Shown here: one piece after another, positions 45,997-54,636 of the stretch
Position numbering within the stretch: the first letter of the stretch is position 1
Layout: every line of letters starts with the position of its first letter
Source: Chelativorans sp. Marseille-P2723
Lineage (GTDB): Bacteria; Pseudomonadota; Alphaproteobacteria; Rhizobiales; Rhizobiaceae
Length of the DNA stretch: 64,000 nt
Assembly: GCF_902809845.1 (NCBI RefSeq)
Contig: NZ_CADDWI010000013.1
Span: 930,001 to 994,000 of the forward strand
Direction: 5' to 3'
The notes under the pieces: model-generated
What the model saw: only the letters and a program-made list of their open reading frames with translations
Database searches by the model: none
Told to the model about the DNA's origin: nothing
Program-made: the position numbers and the translations under genes

Positions 45997-46073
45997 GGTC
46001 CCGTAGCTCAGCAGGATAGAGCATCAGATTCCTAATCTGAGGGTCGCAGGTTCGAATCCTGCCGGGATCACCA
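45997..46073 (+). tRNA. tRNA-Arg (anticodon CCT)
   Basis: A 77-nt cloverleaf with acceptor stem GGTCCCG/CGGGATC (one G-T pair), D arm around AGCTCAGC, anticodon stem TCAGA/TCTGA with loop TTCCTAA (anticodon CCT, reads AGG), T arm with GGTTCGAATCC, discriminator A, and an encoded CCA end. A decayed partial copy follows about 100 bp downstream. Confidence 0.96.
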
Positions 46074-46174
46074 CTAAGCTATTGATATTTTTAAACGTCT
46101 GTCAGTGCGTCACTTGCCTGATTGCGCCAATCAGACTGTTGTATGTACTAAAGTGTACCCGATGGGAGATGTTG

Positions 46175-46216
46175 CAGACACCCGATCTAAGCTCGCAGGC
46201 TCGAACCCAGCAGGGA
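46175..46216 (+). pseudogene. Decayed partial copy of the tRNA-Arg
   Basis: This 42-nt stretch matches the anticodon-to-acceptor part of the neighbouring tRNA (46025-46067) at about 32 of 43 aligned positions, including CTCGCAGG, CTCGAA and GCAGGGA, with one gap. The first half is not recognisable. It may be a degraded second tRNA or the scar of an attachment-site duplication. Confidence 0.5.
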
Positions 46217-46246
46217 AAGGGGTCATCCATTTTGGTTTCCGTCGGC

Positions 46247-47065
46247 CTATATCTGCGCGGCAGTCTGTTCGTCACGCCATTGCCGTACGCGGCGCCGCTT
46301 GTTTACGAGCGAGGCCACAATGACGCCGATCGTCACGATGCCGACCAGTATGGTGCTGATGGCGTTGATCTCCGGGGTAACGCCGAGACGTACCTGGCTA
46401 TAGATCCGCATGGGCAGGGTCGTCGCGCCAGGGCCGGAGGTAAAGCTTGCGATCACCAGGTCGTCGAGCGACAAGGTAAAGGCGAGCATCCAGCCGGAGA
46501 TGACAGCCGGGAAGATGACGGGCAGCGTGACCTGGAAAAAGGCTTTCACGGGGGTTGCGCCGAGATCCATCGCCGCCTCCTCCAGCGAGCGGTCGAAGGA
46601 CAGAAGCCGCGACTGAACCACCACGGCAACGAAGCACATGGAAAAGGTGATATGTGCGAGGGTAACTGTCATGAAGCCGCGCTCAAAGCCAATCGCCACG
46701 AACAGTAGCAGAAGCGAAAGCCCGGTGATCACCTCCGGCATGACGAGAGGCGCAAACACCATGCCTGAAAAGAGCAGCCTCCCGCGGAACCGCGTATAGC
46801 GCGTGAGCGCAACGGCGGCCATGGTGCCAAGGACCGTCGCGACCGTGGCCGAGATGAAGGCGACCCGCGCCGTCACCCAGGCCGCGTCCATCAGCCCGCG
46901 ATTGCTGAAAAGCGAGACATACCATCGTGTGGAGAACCCCGCCCACACGGTAACCAGCCGAGATTCGTTGAAGGAGTAGATAACGAGCAGGATGATGGGC
47001 AGATACAGGAAAGCGAAGCCCAGAATGAGGGCAACAATGTTGAATCGTCCCCATGTACCCGCCAT
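46247..47065 (-). CDS. potI: Putrescine/spermidine ABC transporter permease (PotI-like)
   Basis: A 272-residue membrane protein with about six hydrophobic segments, opening NIVALILGFAFLYLPIILLV, and the ATPase-contact loop EEAAMDLGATPVKAFFQVTLP. LDDLVIASFTSGPGATTLPM is typical of PotI/PotC. It is the last of the four pot genes, 2 bp after potH. ATG at 47065; the upstream in-frame extension is inside potH. Confidence 0.9.
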   Translation of the reverse strand: MAGTWGRFNIVALILGFAFLYLPIILLVIYSFNESRLVTVWAGFSTRWYVSLFSNRGLMDAAWVTARVAFISATVATVLGTMAAVALTRYTRFRGRLLFSGMVFAPLVMPEVITGLSLLLLFVAIGFERGFMTVTLAHITFSMCFVAVVVQSRLLSFDRSLEEAAMDLGATPVKAFFQVTLPVIFPAVISGWMLAFTLSLDDLVIASFTSGPGATTLPMRIYSQVRLGVTPEINAISTILVGIVTIGVIVASLVNKRRRVRQWRDEQTAAQI

Positions 47066-47067
47066 CG

Positions 47068-47979
47068 TCAGTTCTCCTCTTCTCTGGCGCGGGCTTGCGC
47101 TCGCTGGAAATAGGCAATCGGCACAACGAGGATCAGCAGAAGAATGATGGCGACCGCCGAGGAAACCGGCCAGTCGCGATTGGCGAAAAACTCGTCCCAA
47201 AGGGTCTTGCCGATCATGAGCGTGCGCGAGCCGCCCAGAAGATCGGGGATGACGAACTCGCCCACGGCCGGGATGAAGACCAGCATGCAGCCGGCGACAA
47301 TACCTGGAAGAGAAAGCGGCACCGTGATCTTCCAGAAGGCGCTGATCGGCGTGCAGCCAAGGTCCTCCGCCGCCTCCACCAGCGAATAGTCCATCTTTTC
47401 AAGCGTGGCATAGAGCGGCAGCACCATGAAGGGCAGGTATGAATAGACAATGCCGATATAGACAGCGGCCGTGGTGCCGTGGATGATCAAGGGCTGGTCG
47501 ATCAGCCCGAGGAAGAACAGGAACTGGTTGAGCAGCCCTTCCGGTTTCAGGATGCCGATCCAGGCATAGACGCGGATCAGGAAGCTGGTCCAGAAGGGCA
47601 GGATCACCATCATCAGGAGCACTGGCCGGAGCGAGTGTGGAGCACGCGCCATGCCGTAGGCCATCGGGTAGCCCACCAGAAGCGTAAGCAGGGTGGAAAC
47701 CGCCGCTATCTTGAGACTGGACAGATAAGCGTTCACATAGAGCGGATCGTCCAACAGCCAGCCATAATTCTCGAAAGAAAGTTCGCGCAAGCCCCTGAGG
47801 AGGCCCTCGATGCCTTCATTGAAGCGGAAGACTGGCAGGTAAGGGGGAATGGCTATCGCCGATTGCGAAAGTGAAATCTTGAAAACAATGAAGAAGGGGA
47901 CGAGGAAAAAGACCAGCAGCCAAAGATAGGGCACCGCGATGACGAGCCGGCTGGCGATGAATGCGAGAAACCGGCTCAT
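47068..47979 (-). CDS. potH: Putrescine/spermidine ABC transporter permease (PotH-like)
   Basis: The 303-residue permease starts MSRFLAFIASRLVIAVPYLWLLVFFLVPF and has the loop LVEAAEDLGCTPISAFWKITVPLS, PLFATLE-like segment MVLPLYATLEKMD and [25 protein letters not shown]. It pairs with PotI to form the inner-membrane channel. It follows potG after 111 bp and precedes potI by 2 bp. Confidence 0.92.
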   Translation of the reverse strand: MSRFLAFIASRLVIAVPYLWLLVFFLVPFFIVFKISLSQSAIAIPPYLPVFRFNEGIEGLLRGLRELSFENYGWLLDDPLYVNAYLSSLKIAAVSTLLTLLVGYPMAYGMARAPHSLRPVLLMMVILPFWTSFLIRVYAWIGILKPEGLLNQFLFFLGLIDQPLIIHGTTAAVYIGIVYSYLPFMVLPLYATLEKMDYSLVEAAEDLGCTPISAFWKITVPLSLPGIVAGCMLVFIPAVGEFVIPDLLGGSRTLMIGKTLWDEFFANRDWPVSSAVAIILLLILVVPIAYFQRAQARAREEEN

Positions 47980-48090
47980 GCTGCTGCGGAACAGACGGAA
48001 TGCTTCTGCCTGAAGGCGAAGCCTGTGACCAGAGTAGGCGGTAGGGGACGCTGCTTCTCCATCTTGGCCTTTCTCGTCCCGGAGGTCTGG

Positions 48091-49230
48091 TCAGCGGATA
48101 AGAACAATGCCCGCGTCGGGCGCGAAGGAAATCCAGGCGCGGTCATGCCAGGTCAACGCATCCTCGATCCTGCGCAAGCTGTTAAGGACGCTGGCTTTAA
48201 CAAGACGCCCATCGTTCAGTCGGATGTTGTAGACCGTCATATCGCCAAGATAGGCGATATCCCAGACCTCACCTTCCATCGCATTGACAGCGCCGTCCGG
48301 GCGCTCCCGAGTCACCTGAACCTTTTCCGGCCGGACCGCCAGCCAGGCGGTCGTCCCGGCTGACGCATCGCCGCCATTGTCAAGGCTGAATTCCACGCCG
48401 CTGCGATCGCGGATCCGCGCCCTTCCTGCCGCCGCTTCCAGCACCTCTCCTTCGAACATGTTGATGGCGCCAACAAAGTCGGCGACGAAGCGGGAGGCCG
48501 GCGCTTCGTAGATCTGCGCGGGAGTGGCAACCTGCATGACCTTCCCGCGATCCATGATAGCGATGCGATCGGCCATGGTCATCGCCTCTTCCTGATCGTG
48601 GGTCACCACAACGAAGGTGAGGCCAAGCTCCTGCTGCAGGTCCATCAGCTCGAACTGAGTGGCTTCCCTCAGCTTCTTGTCCAGCGCACCGAGCGGCTCG
48701 TCGAGCAGCAGAACCTTCGGACGTTTGGCAAGCGAACGCGCCAGCGCAACCCGTTGCCGCTGCCCGCCCGAAAGCTGATGCGGCTTGCGTTTTGCAAACT
48801 GCTCAAGCCTTACCAGTTTCAGCATCTGCGCGACTCGATCGGCGATCTCGGCCTTTGGCATGCGGTCCTGCTTCAGGCCGAAGGCGATATTCGCCTCCAC
48901 AGTCATGTGGGGGAAGAGGGCATAGGATTGGAACATCATGTTCACTGGGCGTCGATAGGCGGGCACGCCTAAAAGATCCTGCCCATCAAGAAGGATGCGT
49001 CCGCTGGTGGGCTTCTCGAAGCCCGCCAGCATGCGCAAGAGCGTGGTCTTCCCGCAGCCCGAAGCACCGAGCAGAGCAAAAAACTCACGCTCATAGATCG
49101 TCAGCGACAGATCGTCGACGGCTGCGAAATCGCCAAAGCTCTTCGTGACGTTCTCGAAACGGATATAGGGCTCCGCGTTCGGATCAAGCCAGGGCGCAAA
49201 GCTCCGCCGCGTGCTGCCCAGCGATTCCAT
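48091..49230 (-). CDS. potG: Putrescine/spermidine ABC transporter ATP-binding protein (PotG-like)
   Basis: The 379-residue ATPase has Walker A LGASGCGKTTLLRML, Q-loop MMFQSYALFPH, signature HQLSGGQRQRVALARSL, Walker B VLLLDEPLGALDK and switch His VTHDQEEAM, followed by a TOBE domain (AWLAVRPEKVQVTRE). It energises polyamine uptake. It is 27 bp after potF. The first 20 residues before YIRFENVTKSFG are longer than needed but common in PotG. Confidence 0.93.
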   Translation of the reverse strand: MESLGSTRRSFAPWLDPNAEPYIRFENVTKSFGDFAAVDDLSLTIYEREFFALLGASGCGKTTLLRMLAGFEKPTSGRILLDGQDLLGVPAYRRPVNMMFQSYALFPHMTVEANIAFGLKQDRMPKAEIADRVAQMLKLVRLEQFAKRKPHQLSGGQRQRVALARSLAKRPKVLLLDEPLGALDKKLREATQFELMDLQQELGLTFVVVTHDQEEAMTMADRIAIMDRGKVMQVATPAQIYEAPASRFVADFVGAINMFEGEVLEAAAGRARIRDRSGVEFSLDNGGDASAGTTAWLAVRPEKVQVTRERPDGAVNAMEGEVWDIAYLGDMTVYNIRLNDGRLVKASVLNSLRRIEDALTWHDRAWISFAPDAGIVLIR

Positions 49231-49257
49231 TTCACATGTCCCACTGGCGCAAGGCTG

Positions 49258-50352
49258 CTATTGACCCGTCACAACTCTCGTCCACAGGCGCGTGACGAGG
49301 CGTTGGGTGCGCGCGTCGTAAGGCAGTGGCGTATAGAGTTTTTCCATGGTTTCGGCGTCCGGGTAAACTGCTGGATCGTCCAGCACCTCTGCATCGAGAA
49401 ACTCCTGCGCAGCCTTGCTGCCATTCGCATAGAAGACGTAGTTCGATGCTTTCGCGATCACCTCGGGGCGCAGGATGTAGTTTATGAATTCGTGGGCCTC
49501 TTCCACATGGGGTGCATCGGCAGGGATCGCCATCTGGTCAAACCACATCTGCGCGCCTTCCTTCGGGATTACATAGGCTATCTCGACGCCCTGGCCCGCC
49601 TCGGCGGCACGGTCCCGCGCCTGGAAGACGTCGCCCGAATAGCCGACGGCCACGCAGATGTCGCCATTGGCAAGCGCGTTGATATATTCGGACGAATGGA
49701 ACTTCCGGACATGGGGGCGGATTGACGAAAGAAGCTCCTCCGCCTTTTCAAGATCGGCCGGCTCGGTGCTGTTTGGATCGATGCCCAAATAGTCGAGCGC
49801 GGCGCGAACGATGTCAGAGGAGGCGTTGAGCATGTGGACACCGCAACCTGCTACTTTCGCGATCGTCTCCGGGTCGAAGACGAGGCTCCATGAATCGATC
49901 TCGTCCGTTCCCAATGCTTCCCGGACCTTGTCCACATTGTAGCCGATCCCGACAGTGCCCCACATATAGTTGACGGAATATTCGTTGCCCGGGTCATAGA
50001 CCGCAGTCTGGCGTTCGATCACGTCCCACATGGTGTCGAGATTGGGCAGCTTCGTCTTGTCCAGCTTCTGGAAGACGCCGGCTTCTATTTGCCTTCCCAT
50101 GAACTCGCCAGAGGGCACCACGACGTCATATCCCGTTCCGCCGGCCAGCAGCTTGGTCTCAAGGATTTCGTTCGAATCGTAGACGTCGTACACCACCTCT
50201 ATGCCGGTCTCGGCGGTGAACTCCTCAAGAATTTCCTCGTCGATGTAGTCCGACCAGTTGTAAACATGGACTACACGCTGTTGGGCCGCGGCAGCGGAGG
50301 CAAGGATCGCTGCCGTTGATACGACGCATACAAGGGCGGCTTTTCTCTTCAT
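49258..50352 (-). CDS. potF: Putrescine-binding periplasmic protein (PotF-like)
   Basis: A 364-residue exported protein: signal peptide (MKRKAALVCVVSTAAILASAAA), then VVHVYNWSDYIDEEILEEFTAETGIEVVYDVYDS, typical of PotD/PotF, and WGTVGIGYNVDKV, VAVGYSGDVFQARD, AEEAHEFINYILRPE-like end. It delivers putrescine or related polyamines to PotGHI. The ATG at 50352 has AGGAG at good distance; ATG at 50370 is possible. The genes puuA and puuB for putrescine breakdown lie 4 kb away on the other strand. Confidence 0.92.
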   Translation of the reverse strand: MKRKAALVCVVSTAAILASAAAAQQRVVHVYNWSDYIDEEILEEFTAETGIEVVYDVYDSNEILETKLLAGGTGYDVVVPSGEFMGRQIEAGVFQKLDKTKLPNLDTMWDVIERQTAVYDPGNEYSVNYMWGTVGIGYNVDKVREALGTDEIDSWSLVFDPETIAKVAGCGVHMLNASSDIVRAALDYLGIDPNSTEPADLEKAEELLSSIRPHVRKFHSSEYINALANGDICVAVGYSGDVFQARDRAAEAGQGVEIAYVIPKEGAQMWFDQMAIPADAPHVEEAHEFINYILRPEVIAKASNYVFYANGSKAAQEFLDAEVLDDPAVYPDAETMEKLYTPLPYDARTQRLVTRLWTRVVTGQ

Positions 50353-50546
50353 CGACAGACTCCTGATCATGACCTTGCCCGATCTGCTTCCCGCGGGGCG
50401 ACCGGCGTTGCGGCAAACCTATTGTCGTTTTAACAAGCCGACAAGCATGAATGCATGATTTTCAGCGCTACAGGAGGGCGGCATCGGCGACAGCCGGGGC
50501 GAGGGGTACTTGGGCGAAGCAGGCGGGGTGCTGTGCGGCCGTTCCG

Positions 50547-51971
50547 CTACTGAAAATCGAAGGCGCTGAGCCCGGTCACCATTTCATCAAGACCCAGCGG
50601 CCGCGTGAGCGGCGGCTCGGCGCGGGAAATGCAGCCCTGCCGCTCGCACAACCGGCAAGACGGGCCGATCTCCACCGGCTCCCTCATGAGGGCTTCGGAC
50701 AAAGCCGCCCCATAAACGAGCTGTTCCCTATAGTCGAGGTCGCATCCTAAAAGCAGTGCAGTGCGACGTGGCCTTTCGCTGAAACCCGGCTGCGGTCCTT
50801 CAAGCGTGCGCGCGAGCGTCAGGAAAGCTTGCCCGTCCGGCATGACCACCGGCTCAACGAGAATTTGTCCAGGCTGAGCGAAGGCGGCGTGATGGGCAAG
50901 TTTCGGACACGCGCCGCCGAAACGGCTTGCAGGAAAACCATAGGTCCCGCCGCGCCTTAAGCGATTGCCCGCGCTGTCCACCTCGATGAGGAAGAACGGG
51001 ACGCCTGCTTCTTTCTCCCGCGCCAAGGTGATCAGCCGGCTTGCCGCCTGTTCAAAGGAGACGTCGAAACGTGAGCGCAGAACATCGATGTCATAGCGTG
51101 CTCGTTCGGCGGCCTTCAGGAATGGCTGATAGGGCATCATCAAGGCGTGGGCGGCATAGCGAGCAAGTTCGAACCGCGCAAGCCGGCGCGCTTCGTCCGA
51201 ACCCAGCTTCAGCGCCGCCACCTCCGCTGCAATTGCGACCTGCATGCGCATGAGGCACGCCTCGACGGCAATCTCCCGCAACCTGTCCGGCGGCGAGAGA
51301 CGCTCCGAAACGAAAAGCCGGTGGGAGTGCCGATCGTAACGGCGGCGCCAATTCGGCATTACGGCTGCCGGCAACACCCGGACAGCGATGCCATGCTCGC
51401 GCTTCAGCCATGCCTTCAGCGCCCCTGCCAGATCGCCCCCAGAATCCAGAATGTTGCGGAAAGCTTCTGCCTCTTCCTCCAGCGTTGGAAAATAGGGCGT
51501 ACGCTGCTCGAACGTCTCCCGAACCTCGTCCAGGGGAAGGCGTGTGGCGGAAATTGCCGTGGCTCGTCCTTCTCGCGCCAGCATCTGCGAGAGATCGGAA
51601 AGCCTTTCCGCCTGCTCCCGATAGGCCCGATATAGCTTCGCCAATGCGGCTGCCGCATTGGGCGTGGCCTCAACCACTTCCATCAGTTCATGCGGGCCGG
51701 GTAGTTCGGCTGACAGGAGCGGATCAGAGAAGACCTCCCGTAGGGCGGCAACCGACGCGCTGCTTTCGCCCTGCAACTCGCCCGGGTCCACCTTGTAGAC
51801 CTGGGCCAGCTTCAGGATGAGCTGCACGGTCAGCGGACGCTGGTTGCGCTCGATCAGGTTCAGATAGGAAGGCGAGATGCCGAGCCCCTCCGCCATGGCA
51901 GCTTGCGTCAGCCCTTTGGCCTTACGGATGCGCCTGATGCGGGGTCCGGCAAAGATCTTCTGTGCAGTCAT
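50547..51971 (-). CDS. XRE-family regulator of short-chain acyl metabolism (ScfR/RamB-like)
   Basis: The 474-residue protein has an N-terminal HTH (RIRRIRKAKGLTQAAMAEGLGISPSYLNLIERNQRPL), a middle IrrE-like/peptidase-78-like domain (AWLKREHGIAVRVLPA, DRLREIAVEACLMRMQVAIAAE) and a C-terminal Cys-containing domain (GGTYGFPASRFGGACPKL, GPSCRLCERQGC). This architecture is that of the RamB/ScfR regulators of glyoxylate-cycle and propionate genes. It is divergent from aceA, its most likely target. ATG at 51971; about 26 residues of upstream open frame are not conserved. Confidence 0.88.
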   Translation of the reverse strand: MTAQKIFAGPRIRRIRKAKGLTQAAMAEGLGISPSYLNLIERNQRPLTVQLILKLAQVYKVDPGELQGESSASVAALREVFSDPLLSAELPGPHELMEVVEATPNAAAALAKLYRAYREQAERLSDLSQMLAREGRATAISATRLPLDEVRETFEQRTPYFPTLEEEAEAFRNILDSGGDLAGALKAWLKREHGIAVRVLPAAVMPNWRRRYDRHSHRLFVSERLSPPDRLREIAVEACLMRMQVAIAAEVAALKLGSDEARRLARFELARYAAHALMMPYQPFLKAAERARYDIDVLRSRFDVSFEQAASRLITLAREKEAGVPFFLIEVDSAGNRLRRGGTYGFPASRFGGACPKLAHHAAFAQPGQILVEPVVMPDGQAFLTLARTLEGPQPGFSERPRRTALLLGCDLDYREQLVYGAALSEALMREPVEIGPSCRLCERQGCISRAEPPLTRPLGLDEMVTGLSAFDFQ

Positions 51972-52070
51972 GGTCGCTGCCTTTTCATCTAACCAGCGCT
52001 GCGGCTTCAAGCTATGCATGTGCAAAGGGACAAGAGGAAACGGCCGCACGTCGTTGAGGCTTTACAGTAA

Positions 52071-52217
52071 TTTACAAGTTGCTCGCTTGTCATGCGCATT
52101 GACTAACTTTTACAAACTGACAAGGCAAGTTGTGAACGACGAGACAGCCTAACGCTATTCTTCATCAAAAACGCAAGCAGAATCTTGCCAGGCGAGCGGC
52201 AGTAGTAAAGTTTGTCA
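52071..52217. promoter_or_regulatory. Probable ScfR operator region upstream of aceA
   Basis: Repeated elements lie between the divergent starts: TTTACAAG with CTTGT spaced by 7 nt (52071-52090, inverted repeat ACAAG/CTTGT), TTTTACAAACTGACAAG (52108-52124) followed by AAGTTGT, and AAAGTTTGTCA (52207-52217). RamB-type regulators bind AAGTTTGC/ACAAACTT-like sites, which fits. The region also holds both promoters. Confidence 0.5.
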
Positions 52218-52269
52218 TGCGAGCCCGGCGTTCTCGCCGCTTGAAATCTGATTAACGAAGGAGCGGGAA

Positions 52270-53559
52270 GTGACAGATTTTTACAAGCTTGTTCCCTCAG
52301 CACCTGAGGGGCGCTTCGACGGCATTGAGCGGTGCTATACAGCTGAGGATGTGCTGCGCCTGCGGGGCTCCCTTTCCATACGCTATACCCTCGCGGAGGA
52401 AGGCGCGAGCCGGTTGTGGAAGCTTCTTCACACCGAAGATTTCGTCAACGCACTTGGCGCCATGACCGGCAACCAGGCCATGCAGATGGTCCGTGCAGGG
52501 TTGAAGGCCATTTATCTTTCCGGCTGGCAGGTGGCGGCGGACGCTAATACTGCATCCGCCATGTATCCGGACCAGTCGCTCTATCCTGCCAATGCAGGGC
52601 CGGAGCTTGCCCGGCGCATCAACCGCACGCTTCAGCGCGCGGACCAGATCGAAGTGTCGGAGGGTAAGGGGCTATCCGTCGATACATGGTTCGCGCCGAT
52701 AGTGGCCGACGCAGAGGCCGGCTTTGGCGGGCCGCTCAACGCGTTCGAGATCATGAAGGCCTATATTGAGGCCGGCGCGGCGGGTGTTCACTTCGAGGAC
52801 CAGCTTGCTTCCGAAAAGAAGTGCGGTCATCTGGGCGGCAAGGTCCTTATCCCCACGGGCGCGCATATCCGCAATCTGACGGCCGCGCGGCTTGCCGCCG
52901 ACATCATGGGTGTCCCGAGCCTGGTGATCTGCCGCACCGATGCGGAAGCGGCAAAGCTTCTGACCTCCGACGTCGACGAACGGGACCGCCCCTTCGTCGA
53001 CTATGATGCCGGACGCACGGTGGAAGGCTTCTACCGCGTCCGCAACGGGTTGGAGCCATGCATCGCCCGCGCGGTTGCCTATGCTCCCTATAGCGATCTG
53101 ATCTGGTGCGAGACGTCAACGCCCGATCTCCATCAGGCAAGGCGTTTTGCCGAGGGGGTGCACCGGCATTTCCCTGGCAAGATGCTCGCTTATAACTGTT
53201 CCCCTTCCTTCAATTGGAAGAAGAACCTAGACGATGGGACGATCGCGCGCTTCCAGCGCGAGCTTGGGGCGATGGGCTACAAGTTCCAGTTCATCACACT
53301 GGCGGGCTTCCATCAGCTCAACCATGGCATGTTCGAACTCGCGCGCGGCTACCGCGAGCGGCAGATGGCGGCCTATTCGGAACTTCAGGAGGCCGAATTC
53401 GCTGCCGAAGCCCATGGCTACACGGCTACCAAGCACCAGCGGGAAGTTGGCACCGGCTATTTCGACGCGGTCGCGACTGCAATCAGCGGCGGCCAGTCCT
53501 CCACAACGGCCATGGAGGGCTCCACCGAGCACGACCAGTTCCGGCCGGCCGCAGAGTAA
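52270..53559 (+). CDS. aceA: Isocitrate lyase
   Basis: The 429-residue enzyme splits isocitrate to succinate and glyoxylate, allowing growth on acetate or fatty acids. The catalytic loop KKCGHLGGK contains Cys at about 185; [45 protein letters not shown] and [17 protein letters not shown] are typical. GTG start at 52270 after GAAGGAG. The regulator gene is divergent, and the beta-oxidation operon in this window supplies acetyl-CoA for the same pathway. Malate synthase is not in the window. Confidence 0.97.
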   Translation: MTDFYKLVPSAPEGRFDGIERCYTAEDVLRLRGSLSIRYTLAEEGASRLWKLLHTEDFVNALGAMTGNQAMQMVRAGLKAIYLSGWQVAADANTASAMYPDQSLYPANAGPELARRINRTLQRADQIEVSEGKGLSVDTWFAPIVADAEAGFGGPLNAFEIMKAYIEAGAAGVHFEDQLASEKKCGHLGGKVLIPTGAHIRNLTAARLAADIMGVPSLVICRTDAEAAKLLTSDVDERDRPFVDYDAGRTVEGFYRVRNGLEPCIARAVAYAPYSDLIWCETSTPDLHQARRFAEGVHRHFPGKMLAYNCSPSFNWKKNLDDGTIARFQRELGAMGYKFQFITLAGFHQLNHGMFELARGYRERQMAAYSELQEAEFAAEAHGYTATKHQREVGTGYFDAVATAISGGQSSTTAMEGSTEHDQFRPAAE

Positions 53560-53560
53560 G

Positions 53561-53609
53561 GCGCAGGCGTGTCGGGCGAAACGGCCCGACCCCTTCGGGG
53601 CGCTTGCGC
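53561..53609 (+). other. Three-way-junction RNA fold directly after aceA
   Basis: Starting 2 nt after the aceA stop, GCGCAGGCG (53561-53569) pairs with CGCTTGCGC (53601-53609) with one G-U pair. Inside are hairpin 1, TCGGGC/GCCCGA with loop GAAACG (53572-53589), and hairpin 2, CCC with a C(UUCG)G tetraloop (53591-53600). Nearly all 49 nt are paired. There is no T-tract, so it is not a usual terminator. It could protect the aceA message or control the small gene downstream. Confidence 0.6.
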
Positions 53610-53650
53610 AACGTGAACAAGTCCGAGCATCCTGAACATGGAGCAGTGAA

Positions 53651-53896
53651 ATGGCAGCGATTACCCACGTCAAGGAAAGGGCAGCCGAACAGGCAAGCTC
53701 TATGAGCGCCGACCAGCAGGCATTGGTGCGGGTGCTCGCGAACGACCTGCACCGCCTCAACCAGTCGATCATGCAGGCGGTGGAGGCCGGCATCTCCGTC
53801 GAGCTTATCCGCTCCGCGCGCCATCATGGCGGCGGCGGAAACTGGGGCGACCTCCTCGTTCCCGTGATCGTGACCAACGGCGCGGGCACGCCGTAG
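53651..53896 (+). CDS. Small conserved hypothetical protein downstream of aceA
   Basis: The 81-residue, mostly helical, soluble protein begins MAAITHVKERAAEQASSMSA and ends with a Gly-rich and hydrophobic tail (HHGGGGNWGDLLVPVIVTNG). No domain is recognised with confidence; short proteins like this follow aceA in some Rhizobiales as far as I know. ATG at 53651 after GGAGCAG. It shares the terminator that follows and sits 91 bp after aceA, so it is probably in the aceA transcript. Confidence 0.75.
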   Translation: MAAITHVKERAAEQASSMSADQQALVRVLANDLHRLNQSIMQAVEAGISVELIRSARHHGGGGNWGDLLVPVIVTNGAGTP

Positions 53897-53924
53897 GCAA
53901 GCGCGACCTTCCGTGCATTTCAAA

Positions 53925-53953
53925 GCCCGCGCCCGAAGTAGCGCGGGCTTTTT
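53925..53953 (+). terminator. Intrinsic terminator after aceA and the small gene
   Basis: GCCCGCGC (53925-53932) and GCGCGGGC (53941-53948) form a perfect 8-bp stem with an 8-nt loop, followed by TTTTT. Confidence 0.92.
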
Positions 53954-54088
53954 CGTCGAGTGACGCGCACGGATATGCAGGTTGCAAAGCGTGCTCAAAG
54001 GGGAGTATGCTCGTTCTACGGCAACTCTGCATAGAAAACAAAAAGCGCGGATCAAAAGGTCCGGCACTGCAAGAAGAACGGTCGGAAG

Positions 54089-54511
54089 ATGGGAGGAAAC
54101 TATCTAACCACCAGGGCGAGAGCTCGGGTTATGGCGCGCGCGGAAATGAACTGCGTCCTTGTCGTCGCTCCCTCGCCCATCGACCGTATCGTCATTTCAC
54201 GGATGACCGAGCGCATTTATCTGAAGCCGATTGCGGTCGGTCCAGAGGAAGCCCTGGACACTTTTTCTGCTCACCAGCCGGCTCTTGTGATCATCGACAA
54301 GTCGGTTCGGGACGATTTGCTTGAACCGCTCTTGAGCCAGATTGCGGAACGGCGGCTCGGTTCCGCAGGACGCCTGCCGCGCACTCTAATGATCGGGAAG
54401 ACCCGCATGCAGGATGAGCTTTCATCCTTTGCCAATGCAGTCGACATGGCGATTGCCAAGCCGATCACGCCGGAAATTCTCCAGCCAGCGATCGAACGCC
54501 TGATGGCATAA
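54089..54511 (+). CDS. Receiver-like (degenerate response regulator) single-domain protein
   Basis: The 140-residue protein folds like a receiver domain: [30 protein letters not shown] with an Asp at the phosphorylation position, LMIGKT, and [20 protein letters not shown] with the conserved Lys-Pro. The acidic pair at the end of strand 1 is missing (APSPID), so normal Mg-dependent phosphorylation is doubtful. It has no output domain. ATG at 54089 is used; ATG at 54131 or 54146 would shorten it. It lies between the aceA transcript and puuA. Partner unknown. Confidence 0.7.
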
Positions 54512-54636
54512 GGCATCCACGCGCGGACCACGCTAGTAGCGGAGCCGGCAACGGAATGACTTGTCCGCATTGCCCCTTCCATTCGCAAGCGGGCAAAGCT
54601 TATATTCAAGGTATCCGACAGCAATCCTGGTGATTG

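Noticed and set aside
46082-46708. 208-codon plus-strand frame after the tRNA
   Set aside because: Runs mostly antisense to potI and has a composition typical of a shadow frame.
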